From assembly GCA_958415625.1 (NCBI GenBank), contig CATYZI010000003.1:33780-97779 (forward strand): a stretch of 64,000 nucleotides of DNA. Direction: 5' to 3'. Below the pieces are notes generated by a model, which saw only the letters and a list, made by a program, of their open reading frames with translations, did no database searches and was not told the DNA's origin. The position numbers and the translations under genes are program-made. Each line of letters begins with the position of its first letter. Position 1 is the stretch's first letter. This DNA is from an uncultured Collinsella sp. Its GTDB lineage: Bacteria; Actinomycetota; Coriobacteriia; Coriobacteriales; Coriobacteriaceae. Positions 43,433-51,936 of this stretch are shown one piece after another.

Positions 43433-43739
43433 GGTGCGCCCCCTCAACGTATGCGTAAATCTCCCGTACGGACGGCCACTCGGCCAGGAACTCCTCGATG
43501 CGCGCTCGCCCGTCGTCCGTGATGCGGTAGTACCGGCGCAGCCGCCCGTTGTGCTCGGCGGAGCGTGCCGTGATGCACCCGGCCTTCTCCAGGCGCTTGA
43601 GCAGCGGGTAGAGCGTCGACTCTGTGAGCCCCATGCTCGCCGGTACGTCCTTCACGATCTGGTAGCCGTAGGACTCCTCGCCGGAGACGGCCGCGAGCAC
43701 GCAGGCCTCCAGGAAGCCGCGCTTCATCTGTGCCTCCAT
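43419..43739 (-). CDS. PadR-family transcriptional regulator
   Basis: A 106-residue repressor. The winged helix covers residues 1-80 (MKRGFLEACVLAAVSGEESY, YGYQIVKDV, STLYPLLKRLEKAGCITARS, RRYYRITDDGRARI) and a short dimer helix follows (EFLAEWPSVREIYAYVE). I chose ATG 43739 because GGAGG lies seven bases upstream; an ATG four codons later is possible. It overlaps DUF1700, which is the standard PadR/DUF1700/DUF4097 operon. A likely promoter with TTGCAT/TAGTAT lies upstream at 43761-43790. Confidence 0.92.
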   Translation of the reverse strand: MEAQMKRGFLEACVLAAVSGEESYGYQIVKDVPASMGLTESTLYPLLKRLEKAGCITARSAEHNGRLRRYYRITDDGRARIEEFLAEWPSVREIYAYVEGAHHDAR

Positions 43740-43760
43740 CCGCACACCTCCTCTCGTCAT

Positions 43761-43790
43761 ATACTATGCTATACACACTATACGATGCAA
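43761..43790 (-). promoter_or_regulatory. Promoter of the PadR operon with GTATAG repeats
   Basis: Minus strand: TTGCAT (-35), an 18-bp spacer with two direct GTATAG repeats, and TAGTAT (-10). The repeats inside the spacer are a candidate PadR operator. Confidence 0.45.
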
Positions 43791-43871
43791 GGTATTAGAC
43801 GTCAACTCTCATCGCGAAGATTCTCCGGCCCCTGCGCGCTGCGAACGTGATGTCGCGGGGCGGTTGGCATT

Positions 43872-44252
43872 ATGCATGAAACGTCAAGTAACGCTCTTTT
43901 GATCCACTTCCGCTCGGCCCCATATGCCTTGTACAACGCCCTCTTCGGCCTCGGGTTCAAGAGAGCCGCTAGGCTGGACGTGCCGGACGGTAAGGTGCTG
44001 GACGCCATGGTGGACTTCTCCGATGCCATGCGGGTCATGGGTCTACGCCGATGGAGGCCCACGCACGCGGCAGGGCTCGCCCGTCACCGCTGGTCGCCGG
44101 ACGGTCCCCACGCCCCGCTCGCCAACGCGCAGGCGACAGCAGCAGTCCAGCGCTGGCTAGAGACGACGGAATGCCCAGAAGATGCGTTTCCCATCGCTGC
44201 GGAAGAGCTTTTTGCAGGGGTGGCAGTTTTTCTATATCCCAAGGTCAGCTAA
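43872..44252 (+). CDS. Hypothetical protein
   Basis: A 126-residue frame starting at ATG 43872 with no clear ribosome-binding site. It is rich in Ala, Arg and His (RRWRPTHAAGLARHRW) with a C-terminal helical end (ETTECPEDAFPIAAEELF). I see no recognisable domain. Its position between the PadR operon and the LuxR gene does not suggest a role. It may be a decayed or spurious gene; codon use looks plausible but not decisive. Confidence 0.4.
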   Translation: MHETSSNALLIHFRSAPYALYNALFGLGFKRAARLDVPDGKVLDAMVDFSDAMRVMGLRRWRPTHAAGLARHRWSPDGPHAPLANAQATAAVQRWLETTECPEDAFPIAAEELFAGVAVFLYPKVS

Positions 44253-44395
44253 GCTTCGATAGCCACCTTGGGAGCATCGCCAATAGACTCTTCCTTTATA
44301 CGTTCGGCATAATCGCAGGCGATACCCACAAATTCCAGTCCCGAGCGACAAGAGTACAATTGCTGCTAATGTTGCCACCTGATGGGAGATGGAAG

Positions 44396-45400
44396 ATGGA
44401 CTGCGATGGCTACCCGCGCATTCCCATGCCGTTGATGTGCACTGCCTTTGTGCCGGGGCAGATTGACGCTGCGGTTGCAGGCATTTCCGACCCCGATTCA
44501 CGCACCATCGCCTCGGCAGAAGCGCTGTACTTTCGCGGACAGGCCACACTCGCCGCCGAGACAGCACGCCCCTATCTTGACGCCACCGACCCCGCACTGC
44601 GCTATTCCGCATGCCTTATCTGCGGATATGCCAGTCTGTCGCTCAACCGTATCGCCGATGCCCGCCGTTGCCTTGCGGGCATCCTCGAAATACCAACTGA
44701 CGATGAATCGCCCGCCGTCCACGCCACGCATATCCTGTTCGCCTCCGCCGCGAGCGTCCTGCTGCACTTGCCTTCCCCGTATTCCGCCGAAGAGTTTTAT
44801 CCGCTTGCGGCACATCTGCCCGAAGGCCTGCGCCTGTTCGCCAGCTACGTGATGGCGCATGCCCTGTACCTGCGCGGCGAATATGGCCGCAGTCTAGGCA
44901 TGGCGGAAAACGCCCTGATCATGAAACAGGGAAGTTATCCCATCTCGGAGCTGTTCCTGCACCTGTCGGCTTCCATGGCCTGCATGAGTCTCAAAGACGT
45001 GGGCGCCGCAAAAACGCACTTCGGAGCTGCTTGGAACATTGCGCGCCCCGACGGCCTCATCGAGCTTATCGGCGAGCACCACGGCCTTTTGCAGGGGCTT
45101 ATCGAGGCATGCTTAAAATCGCAATACCCCGATGATTTCGCTCGCATCATCGAGATCACGTATCGATTCAGCTACGGTTGGCGGCGCATCCACAACCCCG
45201 ATTCGGGCGAGGACGTGGCCGACGATCTAACGACCACAGAGTTCACCATGGCCATGCTCGCCTGTCGTGGGTGGACCAACGCCGAAATCGCACGCCATAT
45301 GGGAGTATCGCCGGGTACCGTCAAAAACCGCCTATCCGGCGTATACGCAAAGCTTGGCATCGGCACACGCGCCGAGCTGGTCGCGCATATGTTGCGTTAG
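44396..45400 (+). CDS. LuxR-family transcriptional regulator with helical sensor region
   Basis: A 334-residue protein. The C-terminal 65 residues are a LuxR/GerE helix-turn-helix (TTTEFTMAMLACRGWTNAEI, then ARHMGVSPGTVKNRLSGVYA). The N-terminal 250 residues are a run of TPR-like helix pairs (AEALYFRGQATLAAETARPY, LRYSACLICGYASLSLNRIA, FASYVMAHALYLRGEYGRSL). No receiver domain. I chose ATG 44396 after GGGAGATGGAAG. Such regulators are abundant in Collinsella and Eggerthella relatives. It ends 155 bp before the large surface protein gene, so it is its candidate regulator. Confidence 0.8.
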   Translation: MDCDGYPRIPMPLMCTAFVPGQIDAAVAGISDPDSRTIASAEALYFRGQATLAAETARPYLDATDPALRYSACLICGYASLSLNRIADARRCLAGILEIPTDDESPAVHATHILFASAASVLLHLPSPYSAEEFYPLAAHLPEGLRLFASYVMAHALYLRGEYGRSLGMAENALIMKQGSYPISELFLHLSASMACMSLKDVGAAKTHFGAAWNIARPDGLIELIGEHHGLLQGLIEACLKSQYPDDFARIIEITYRFSYGWRRIHNPDSGEDVADDLTTTEFTMAMLACRGWTNAEIARHMGVSPGTVKNRLSGVYAKLGIGTRAELVAHMLR

Positions 45401-45555
45401 CGACCGGGCTGCCAAGCGCATCGAACGCGTTCCGGAACCCGGCGCTTCGCTCGATCAATTTGGACATTTTGACCCTTGAACGGCACTACCGCCACGAAGC
45501 GCCTTCTCGCAAAATTGGATTATTTCCACCGATATTTGCGGGATGGGAGCCCAAA

Positions 45556-48500
45556 ATGCTTGATCGCCGTTCGTTACTTATCGCCGGAGCATCCTCACTG
45601 GCAAGCATTATGTTGCCGCGCGTGCCGGGAAGCGCAAACGCCTTCATATTGCCGCTCACGCCCACCGAAGCCTATGCCGACGAAAAAGATCCCTTCAAGG
45701 TCTTGGTGCTCTCGCGCACCATGTTTGGCGTGGTGGTAGTCGATGTCGCTCATAAGAAGAATCCCATCGCAGGTGCCAAGGTCACGCTCACATCGCGCTA
45801 TGCCGCAGGCAAGCAGCTCACCGCCACTACCGATGACGAAGGCACCGCCATCTTTGAGGTCGCCTCGCTTTCGGAAGGCTACGTGGACGAGGCAACGCTT
45901 CTCGACGCGTACGACTTTAACGGCGGCATTTCCATTAGCATGGCGGGATACCGTGATGTCGAGATTCCCCTTGCGCGTATCCAGGGCGGCACCGCCATAA
46001 CCGCTCCCACGCGTCCGCTTTCCGACGGCGAGCCGTACTTCCGCCAGCTCACATTCGACGAATGGGACATCCAGTACGCCGACGCTACGTTCATGGCATT
46101 GCCGAAGGACGACACGGCAAACGACAAACCCGACACGCACACCTTTACCGTGCAGGCACATTTGCCACAGGGTGGGCAGGCAACGCTGCGCATTAACAAA
46201 GTGACGCCTGCCGCGGGCAGCTCGCCCGAAACCGTCACGCAGATTGGCCAAGTCAAGGCCAGCGCATCGGGTTCGGATAATCTGGCAACGTTCACGCTTG
46301 AAGACACGTTCCTCGATGCAGCTTCGGGCCTTCTGGAGGAAGGATGCAAGCTGCGCTTTGTGCTCGATTACCAGAGCAAAACCTACACGCTCTCCTCCCC
46401 CATGGCCGTTGTCACCGCGCCGGCGGCAAAGGCGGAATCCGGATCGACCACTATCGTCCCCACCACCATGGACCAAGAGATCACTCCGTTTGATTTCCCC
46501 GCGGCGTTTCCCGGCATCGGTGGTAATAAGTTCACGTGTTGGATGCCCACATTTCCGATCCTCTTCGATTTCTCGTTTGCCGGATGCGTGCTGTTTGGCG
46601 GAGGATACAAACCAGCCAGCTATATGAACGATTCGGGCAACCCTGATCCGGAATACTGGAAGAAATCGCCGCGCGAGTCGGGTGCCAAGCAGGCAAACCG
46701 CTACCTCGACGAAATGGAGGGGAAGTGGAACCAATATAAGGGCATGAGCGCCGGTTCGGGCACCGACCCAAGGAACACCAAACTGCTTCGCCATCACTGC
46801 ACACTGCTGTTTACGATGGATATCGCCACGCAGCTGTACGGATCGCTCGCCTACGACTGGGTGGGCAAAACCTGGGGTGACAACAACGATCCCGCATACG
46901 GCAATATTAAGGCCCTCTTCCAGGTAAGAACCGACCTCAACTGGACCGAACAGTTTACCTTGGGACCGGTGCCGTTTTTCCTAAACGTCAACCCCTGGGT
47001 GCTGGCGAAGCTGGCGCTCGCCGTGGGTGCCCACACGCACGGCAGCGGCGCGGCTTTTTTCAAGAACATTTCGCTCGACTATTCAAACACCTCGGGCTCA
47101 TTCACCATCCAAATCGGGCTCGCCGTCACCTTTGGCGCTGGCGTAGCAGGCGTCGCTTCGTCCGCCGTGCGCGGCGCCGCATCCCTCACGCTGTTCATTG
47201 GATACGAGAAGGCGGACGGTCACCAGCTTCCGCGACTGCGCGTGGGTGCGGACGTCGATGTCGATGTGATACTCCAGTTTGTGATGTTCAAGTGGACTAC
47301 CAAGGCTTGGTCGGGATCGTGGCCCACGCTCGCCGATTCGTGGAATATGTCGGTGGACAATGGCGACCAGTATGTGCTCCAACGCTCTGAGCTCGCATTG
47401 GGTGGAGATACGCCCTACACGCTGGATGCCCGCTTCGGCACGCCTGGCAACATCGAGGCGGGCGGCGTGCCGCAATTTATCGCATCGGCCACCATCGTCA
47501 CCAACGCCGAGCTGCTCGCACGCGCCGAGGTTGCAGCCACCGCGACAAACGTCGCGTCTACCGTACGCGATTGGGACCGGGCGGTCACGCGCATTGAGCT
47601 CGAGGCAGACGCGGAGAGCGACGACACGGGACAGGTCGAACATTTCGTCCACGCGCTGATAGAGAATGACGAAAACGCCGCGCCGATGTATAAGTACACC
47701 CATATCGGGCAGGCGAAGGACGCCGCTGCGGACCCCAACGCCAATTCTGCCGGCGTGTCGGAAGACGAGCGTGGCGGTATCAAGCCCTCGAACGACAACG
47801 TGCTGTTTACTGGCGTGCTCAGCGAAGCTCACATGAAGCTGGCAATGATTGCCGGCGTAGAATGCCTGTTCCGTATCGCCTCGGTGCGCTACGGCGACAA
47901 TGGCCGCTCGCGCCTGGTGGTGCACACAAAGGCAAACGGCACGTGGTCCGCTCCCGCGCCCGTGGACTTTCCCCTTGGGTTTGGCGAGGGCGACGTGGAG
48001 CGCGACGGCATATACGATTACGACTTCGACGTGGTGGAATATGCGGACGGAAGAGGAAACCGGGACGCCTACGTGTTGCTGGTCTCGGGCGAGCGACGCG
48101 ACGGCGATAGTACCCTTTTCGATACGGCAAGCACATCCGGCATACTGTCCGTCGTGCGCCTGCGCATAAGCAACGACGGAGTTCGCGTGGTGTCGCATAC
48201 GTCATGGCGCAGCATCTCGCGCGGCCGCTTGCAAGAGGATGGCTACCATTGCCTGCAGTGCCCGCGTATCACGGTGGGCAAGACGCTGGTCGACGGGCGC
48301 CTGTCGGGTGCCTACCTCCACCGCCGCGGAACCACCGCAGAAAAGGCGCTCGGCAGCGAGGCTGAGGTTGCGCTGGAGTGCTTCACCCTGTGGTCGGATG
48401 ATTTGGGCGACAGCCTGACGTTCCGCCAAGTTCTCCGCTTTCCGCAGGCACCGTCGAGTATCGAGCTGGGCGCACCCGAAAATATCAACGGCAAAATGGT

Positions 48501-49923
48501 GGTGCCCGTTGTGTACGAGACCGCAGAAGGTTGCGGCTGCGCATCGTACGCCGTGATCGGCCAGTCCATTGCGGGCTGGGGCGTTATGCCGCCAGACGCC
48601 GCGGTACCCCGTGCGGTGCCGTGGCCACAACATTCGGGCTTTTTGGCAACCGTCAACGAGCAACTGCAGCATATTACTTGGACGCGAGGCGCATCGGCAT
48701 TTGCAACGCAGCCCGTGGGTGCCGCAGGCTGTGGCCCGGCATCGTTTAGCGTAAGCAACAACGGCAGATGCGTGCTCTATGTAGAGAACACCGATGGCAA
48801 GGTGGGACAAACCTACGACGAAGAAGGCAACCCGGTAGCAGTGATGGGCAAGCACTTCCGCATCTTTGCCAGTACCTTGGCAGGCGATCTGTTCACGGAG
48901 CCGTTCGTGATGTGCGAGCTTGACCATCCCGTCGATCAGATAACGACATTTTTGGCGTCGGGAGGCGTGCTCTCCGCACTCGCCACGCACATTGTGAGCG
49001 CGGAGAATAGCGAGGCAGAGCTGCACGGCATCGAAGTGCCCTTGGTGGCGTGTGCCACTCCGACGGGCGCGGTCGCCACCTCGGGCGCGGTGGTGCCCGG
49101 AGCAGCAGGCGAATCCTTCATGGTCACGGTGCGAAACGACGGCAACACTTTGCTGACCGCCGGCACGATCGATCTGTACCGAGAGGGCTCCAGCCAGCCG
49201 TTCTCCAGCGCATCCATCGGATTCGGAGTGAACGCACGCATGGCTTCGATCTACGATCCAGAGCTTGCCGAGGATGCTTCGGCCAACGATATGGCACGCG
49301 AGAAATACGCGCTCGAGACGCTGGACACACGTTTTGCAACGCACCCGCTGGTAGCCGACAACGGCAACGCCGTGCTGGCACCGGGTTGCACGGCACAGTT
49401 CCGCATGAGCTTCGCCATCCCCGAGAGTTGGAGCGACGAAGTGGGCAAACGCGTAACGCTGTATGCGAAGGCGCGTAATCTGGTGGCGCTCGACCCCGTG
49501 ACGCTCGAGGAAATCCGACCCGGCGCAAACTCGGCGCTGGGTGCCGTACTGCACGAGCTTCATGTGCCCGACGCGGCATGCGAACGCTCGGAAGTGCAGG
49601 TCGGCGTCTGCGACAACGCGGATACGACAGGACTTCACGACGCCCCGATGACAGCAGACGGCGATGGTGGCTCGAGTAGCGGCGGTACTGACGAGGGCGG
49701 CGGCTCCGGCGGAAGCAGCTCCGGCAGTGGCAAGGACCACGGCAATAACAAGCGCTCCGGAAAAGCGGGCGCGCTTGCGGGCACGGGCGATGTCAACGCT
49801 CCCCTTACGGCAGCCGCTGCAGCACTCGCCGCGGCAGGCGCCGGCCTCGTCGCCTACAGCGCCCGCCGCACGGCGGTCGAAAAAGACACCGCCAATGAGG
49901 ACAATTCGGATAGGACTCGCTAG
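45556..49923 (+). CDS. Large Tat-exported surface protein with sortase (LAGTG) anchor
   Basis: A 1455-residue protein. N-terminus MLDRRSLLIAGASSLASIML is a twin-arginine-type signal (RRSLL). Residues about 45-140 resemble a carboxypeptidase-regulatory or Cna_B-like beta domain (NPIAGAKVTLTSRYAAG, then DDEGTAIFEVASL). Most of the middle is beta-rich with strands repeating RLVVHTK-like patterns; a propeller is possible but not certain. The C-terminus has a Ser/Gly linker (GGSSSGGTDEGGGSGGSSSG) and LAGTGD at about 1407, followed by an Ala-rich helix and the tail YSARRTAVEKD: an LAxTG-type sortase signal. I chose ATG 45556 after GGGAGC. Probably a host- or glycan-interacting adhesin. Confidence 0.88.
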   Translation: MLDRRSLLIAGASSLASIMLPRVPGSANAFILPLTPTEAYADEKDPFKVLVLSRTMFGVVVVDVAHKKNPIAGAKVTLTSRYAAGKQLTATTDDEGTAIFEVASLSEGYVDEATLLDAYDFNGGISISMAGYRDVEIPLARIQGGTAITAPTRPLSDGEPYFRQLTFDEWDIQYADATFMALPKDDTANDKPDTHTFTVQAHLPQGGQATLRINKVTPAAGSSPETVTQIGQVKASASGSDNLATFTLEDTFLDAASGLLEEGCKLRFVLDYQSKTYTLSSPMAVVTAPAAKAESGSTTIVPTTMDQEITPFDFPAAFPGIGGNKFTCWMPTFPILFDFSFAGCVLFGGGYKPASYMNDSGNPDPEYWKKSPRESGAKQANRYLDEMEGKWNQYKGMSAGSGTDPRNTKLLRHHCTLLFTMDIATQLYGSLAYDWVGKTWGDNNDPAYGNIKALFQVRTDLNWTEQFTLGPVPFFLNVNPWVLAKLALAVGAHTHGSGAAFFKNISLDYSNTSGSFTIQIGLAVTFGAGVAGVASSAVRGAASLTLFIGYEKADGHQLPRLRVGADVDVDVILQFVMFKWTTKAWSGSWPTLADSWNMSVDNGDQYVLQRSELALGGDTPYTLDARFGTPGNIEAGGVPQFIASATIVTNAELLARAEVAATATNVASTVRDWDRAVTRIELEADAESDDTGQVEHFVHALIENDENAAPMYKYTHIGQAKDAAADPNANSAGVSEDERGGIKPSNDNVLFTGVLSEAHMKLAMIAGVECLFRIASVRYGDNGRSRLVVHTKANGTWSAPAPVDFPLGFGEGDVERDGIYDYDFDVVEYADGRGNRDAYVLLVSGERRDGDSTLFDTASTSGILSVVRLRISNDGVRVVSHTSWRSISRGRLQEDGYHCLQCPRITVGKTLVDGRLSGAYLHRRGTTAEKALGSEAEVALECFTLWSDDLGDSLTFRQVLRFPQAPSSIELGAPENINGKMVVPVVYETAEGCGCASYAVIGQSIAGWGVMPPDAAVPRAVPWPQHSGFLATVNEQLQHITWTRGASAFATQPVGAAGCGPASFSVSNNGRCVLYVENTDGKVGQTYDEEGNPVAVMGKHFRIFASTLAGDLFTEPFVMCELDHPVDQITTFLASGGVLSALATHIVSAENSEAELHGIEVPLVACATPTGAVATSGAVVPGAAGESFMVTVRNDGNTLLTAGTIDLYREGSSQPFSSASIGFGVNARMASIYDPELAEDASANDMAREKYALETLDTRFATHPLVADNGNAVLAPGCTAQFRMSFAIPESWSDEVGKRVTLYAKARNLVALDPVTLEEIRPGANSALGAVLHELHVPDAACERSEVQVGVCDNADTTGLHDAPMTADGDGGSSSGGTDEGGGSGGSSSGSGKDHGNNKRSGKAGALAGTGDVNAPLTAAAAALAAAGAGLVAYSARRTAVEKDTANEDNSDRTR

Positions 49924-49972
49924 CTCCTAGTTACTTTTGTGAGAGACGTCGACTCGGCTCATTGAACATCAA

Positions 49973-50008
49973 AATGGGCTGGTTCTGGATACCCAGAGCC
50001 GGCCCATT
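49973..50008. terminator. Hairpin after the surface protein
   Basis: A long stem AATGGGCTGGTTCTGG/CCAGAGCCGGCCCATT with a 4-base loop (two mismatches), 50 bp after the surface protein stop and just before the convergent small gene. Confidence 0.7.
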
Positions 50009-50013
50009 ACGCA

Positions 50014-50262
50014 TTAGATGTCGCCAGCGGAGTCGAGCTCGACTTCGATCTTGGCGCGGCGCCTTTTCGCCGTGAAAAACGTTGCGCACAGGACAGCAAA
50101 CGTGGCCGCGAAAATCGTCGCACCGCAGAACACGCCCGTGGCCAGGTTCGCCAACCAAAAGACGCTTTCGAGCGGTACGATCTGCGCCTCAGCGATACAG
50201 CGCATTGCGGCAATAACAAGCGCGAACGCGGCGCTTATGGAAACCATGTCCGCCATCGCCAT
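50014..50262 (-). CDS. Small membrane protein
   Basis: An 82-residue frame with two hydrophobic stretches (ISAAFALVIAAMRCIAEAQI and ANLATGVFCGATIFAATFAV, continuing LCATFF) and a basic/acidic tail (AKRRRAKIEVELDSAGDI). Three in-frame ATGs lie within its first 24 bp and no ribosome-binding site is evident. Function unknown. It lies between the surface protein terminator and the palindromic operator region of the AAA ATPase. Confidence 0.5.
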   Translation of the reverse strand: MAMADMVSISAAFALVIAAMRCIAEAQIVPLESVFWLANLATGVFCGATIFAATFAVLCATFFTAKRRRAKIEVELDSAGDI

Positions 50263-50295
50263 GTGGACATAACAATTTCGATTCGCTATTCAAAC

Positions 50296-50384
50296 TTACT
50301 CGGACAAAACCGACTCGGTTTTGTCCGAGTAAACTCGAGCATAAACTTATTCATGCGATACAATTAACTCGGACAAAACCGAGT
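50296..50384. promoter_or_regulatory. Palindromic operator/promoter region of the AAA ATPase gene
   Basis: A perfect 18-bp inverted repeat (TTACTCGGACAAAACCGA and its complement around one central C) spans 50296-50332. A third copy, the dyad ACTCGG-ACAAAA-CCGAGT, is at 50367-50384, just before the ribosome-binding site. A TACAAT (-10 like) lies at 50359-50364 between them. Confidence 0.8.
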
Positions 50385-50401
50385 CGGAAGGAACCGAGTA
50401 A

Positions 50402-51784
50402 GTGGAATTCATTGGCAGGGAGCTTGAACTCGCCCGTATTAAGAATACACTCAATGCGCCCGAGCAGCGCAATGTTCTCATTTACGGAAGGCGTCGCGTC
50501 GGCAAAAGTGAGCTCATCAAGCAGGCGCTAACCGATTTATCGGACGTCGCAACGATCTATTACGAGTGCCGCCAAACCTCCGAGGCAGACAACCTCGAGA
50601 GTCTGTCCGCCCTTGCTGCTGAAGCGCTAAGCTTTCCTCCGCTCGCCTTCACGGGCATCCGCGAGCTCATCGAATTTCTGTTTGCCCAAGCCAAAGACAA
50701 GAACATTACCCTCGTTCTCGACGAATACCCCTACTTGAGAGATGCGGTTAAAGGCTTAGACAGCATTCTCCAGACCTCAATCGACGCTCGCAGGGAAGAC
50801 TCACGTTTAAACATTGTCCTGTGCGGCTCCTACGTTGAGATTATGAAATCTCTCATCGAGCATGAAAGCCCCCTCTACGGGCGAATTGATCTCGCGCTTG
50901 AGCTTAAGCCCATGGATTACTTTGACGCTGCAAAGTTCTATCCCGCGTTCTCACCCGAGGACAAGGTGCGGCTCTATAGCGTTTTTGGCGGCATCCCCTT
51001 TTACAATCGCCTCATCGATCAGTCCCAAAGCGTACGCGACAATATCATCGAGCTCGTCACAGAACCTGGCGCCCGCTTAGAAAGCGAAGTACCGTCCTAT
51101 CTCAACGCCGAGATCTCGAAGATGACCAACGCCAACGAAGTTTTCGGGGCTCTCGCACAAGGTTACTCCCGTTGGGGGGACGTGCTGGCACAGTCGCACG
51201 TCTCGAGCGGTCCGGCCATGGCGGACGTACTCGACAAGCTCATGTCACTCGAAATCGTCCAAAAGCGTGCACCCATCAACGACCCTACGAATAAGCGCAA
51301 GTCTGGCTACTTTGTGGTGGACCCACTTTCGCTCTTTTACTATCGCTACGTCTTCCGCAATGCCTCTGCGCGTCAGCTGCTCGACCCGGAAGTCTTCTAT
51401 GATCGTCACGTCTCCCAAGACTTCGAGGAAAACTACACTCCACATATGTTCGAGGAGATCTGCCGTCAATACCTCGTGCGGCAAAACAGGACTGGCAAGA
51501 TCGAACCGGCTTTCGATGCCATAGGCAAGTACTGGTACGACGATCCCGCAAACAAAACGAGCGGCGAATTCGATGTGGTAACGCAAGACCCCGAGGGCTA
51601 CGCATTCTACGAAGCAAAGTTCCGCAAATCCCCCGTCACGCAAAAAATGGTCGACGAGGAAATCACCCAAGTCGAGGCAACGGGGCTCAAGTGCCATCGC
51701 TACGGATTCTTCTCCCGTTCGGGCTTCGAAGCTGACGAAAGCGATCGAACCGTCTTCATCGACCTGCCGCAGATGTTTGAATAG
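50402..51784 (+). CDS. AAA ATPase with C-terminal PD-(D/E)xK-like domain (DUF234 group)
   Basis: A 460-residue protein starting at GTG 50402 after AAGGAA. N-terminal P-loop GRRRVGKSEL (29-38) and Walker B LVLDEYPYLRD belong to the MNS/archaeal ATPase family. The C-terminal third resembles DUF234: SGYFVVDPLSLFYYRYVFRN, and a late GEFDVVTQDPEGYAFYEAKF that keeps D and E-x-K of the PD-(D/E)xK fold. Such genes are often mobile and have their own conserved palindromic operator, as here. The role is unknown; selfish or defence-linked functions are discussed for the family. Confidence 0.88.
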   Translation: MEFIGRELELARIKNTLNAPEQRNVLIYGRRRVGKSELIKQALTDLSDVATIYYECRQTSEADNLESLSALAAEALSFPPLAFTGIRELIEFLFAQAKDKNITLVLDEYPYLRDAVKGLDSILQTSIDARREDSRLNIVLCGSYVEIMKSLIEHESPLYGRIDLALELKPMDYFDAAKFYPAFSPEDKVRLYSVFGGIPFYNRLIDQSQSVRDNIIELVTEPGARLESEVPSYLNAEISKMTNANEVFGALAQGYSRWGDVLAQSHVSSGPAMADVLDKLMSLEIVQKRAPINDPTNKRKSGYFVVDPLSLFYYRYVFRNASARQLLDPEVFYDRHVSQDFEENYTPHMFEEICRQYLVRQNRTGKIEPAFDAIGKYWYDDPANKTSGEFDVVTQDPEGYAFYEAKFRKSPVTQKMVDEEITQVEATGLKCHRYGFFSRSGFEADESDRTVFIDLPQMFE

Positions 51785-51821
51785 GACAGACCCCACCCGC
51801 ATCCCAAGCATCCATTATCTA

Positions 51822-51860
51822 ATCGAACGATTGTTCGATGGATTTCGTGTTAGGTAGAAT
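51822..51860 (+). promoter_or_regulatory. LexA (SOS) box overlapping the topoisomerase promoter
   Basis: ATCGAAC-GATT-GTTCGAT (51822-51839) is a perfect dyad that matches the actinobacterial/Gram-positive SOS box TCGAAC-N4-GTTCGA. It overlaps a -35-like TTGTTC (51831-51836), 18 bp before TAGAAT (-10, 51855-51860). The gyrB-like gene starts at 51937. Confidence 0.8.
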
Positions 51861-51936
51861 CGTCCGAGGCCTGGGCTATGCTACCTTGACTATCTATATG
51901 ACTAAAACGCAGCAAGGGAGCACCGAGAGAGCGAGT

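Noticed and set aside
45401..45555. GAACGCGTTC (near 45422) as a LexA box
   Set aside because: The spacer is two bases, not four, so it does not fit the SOS consensus.
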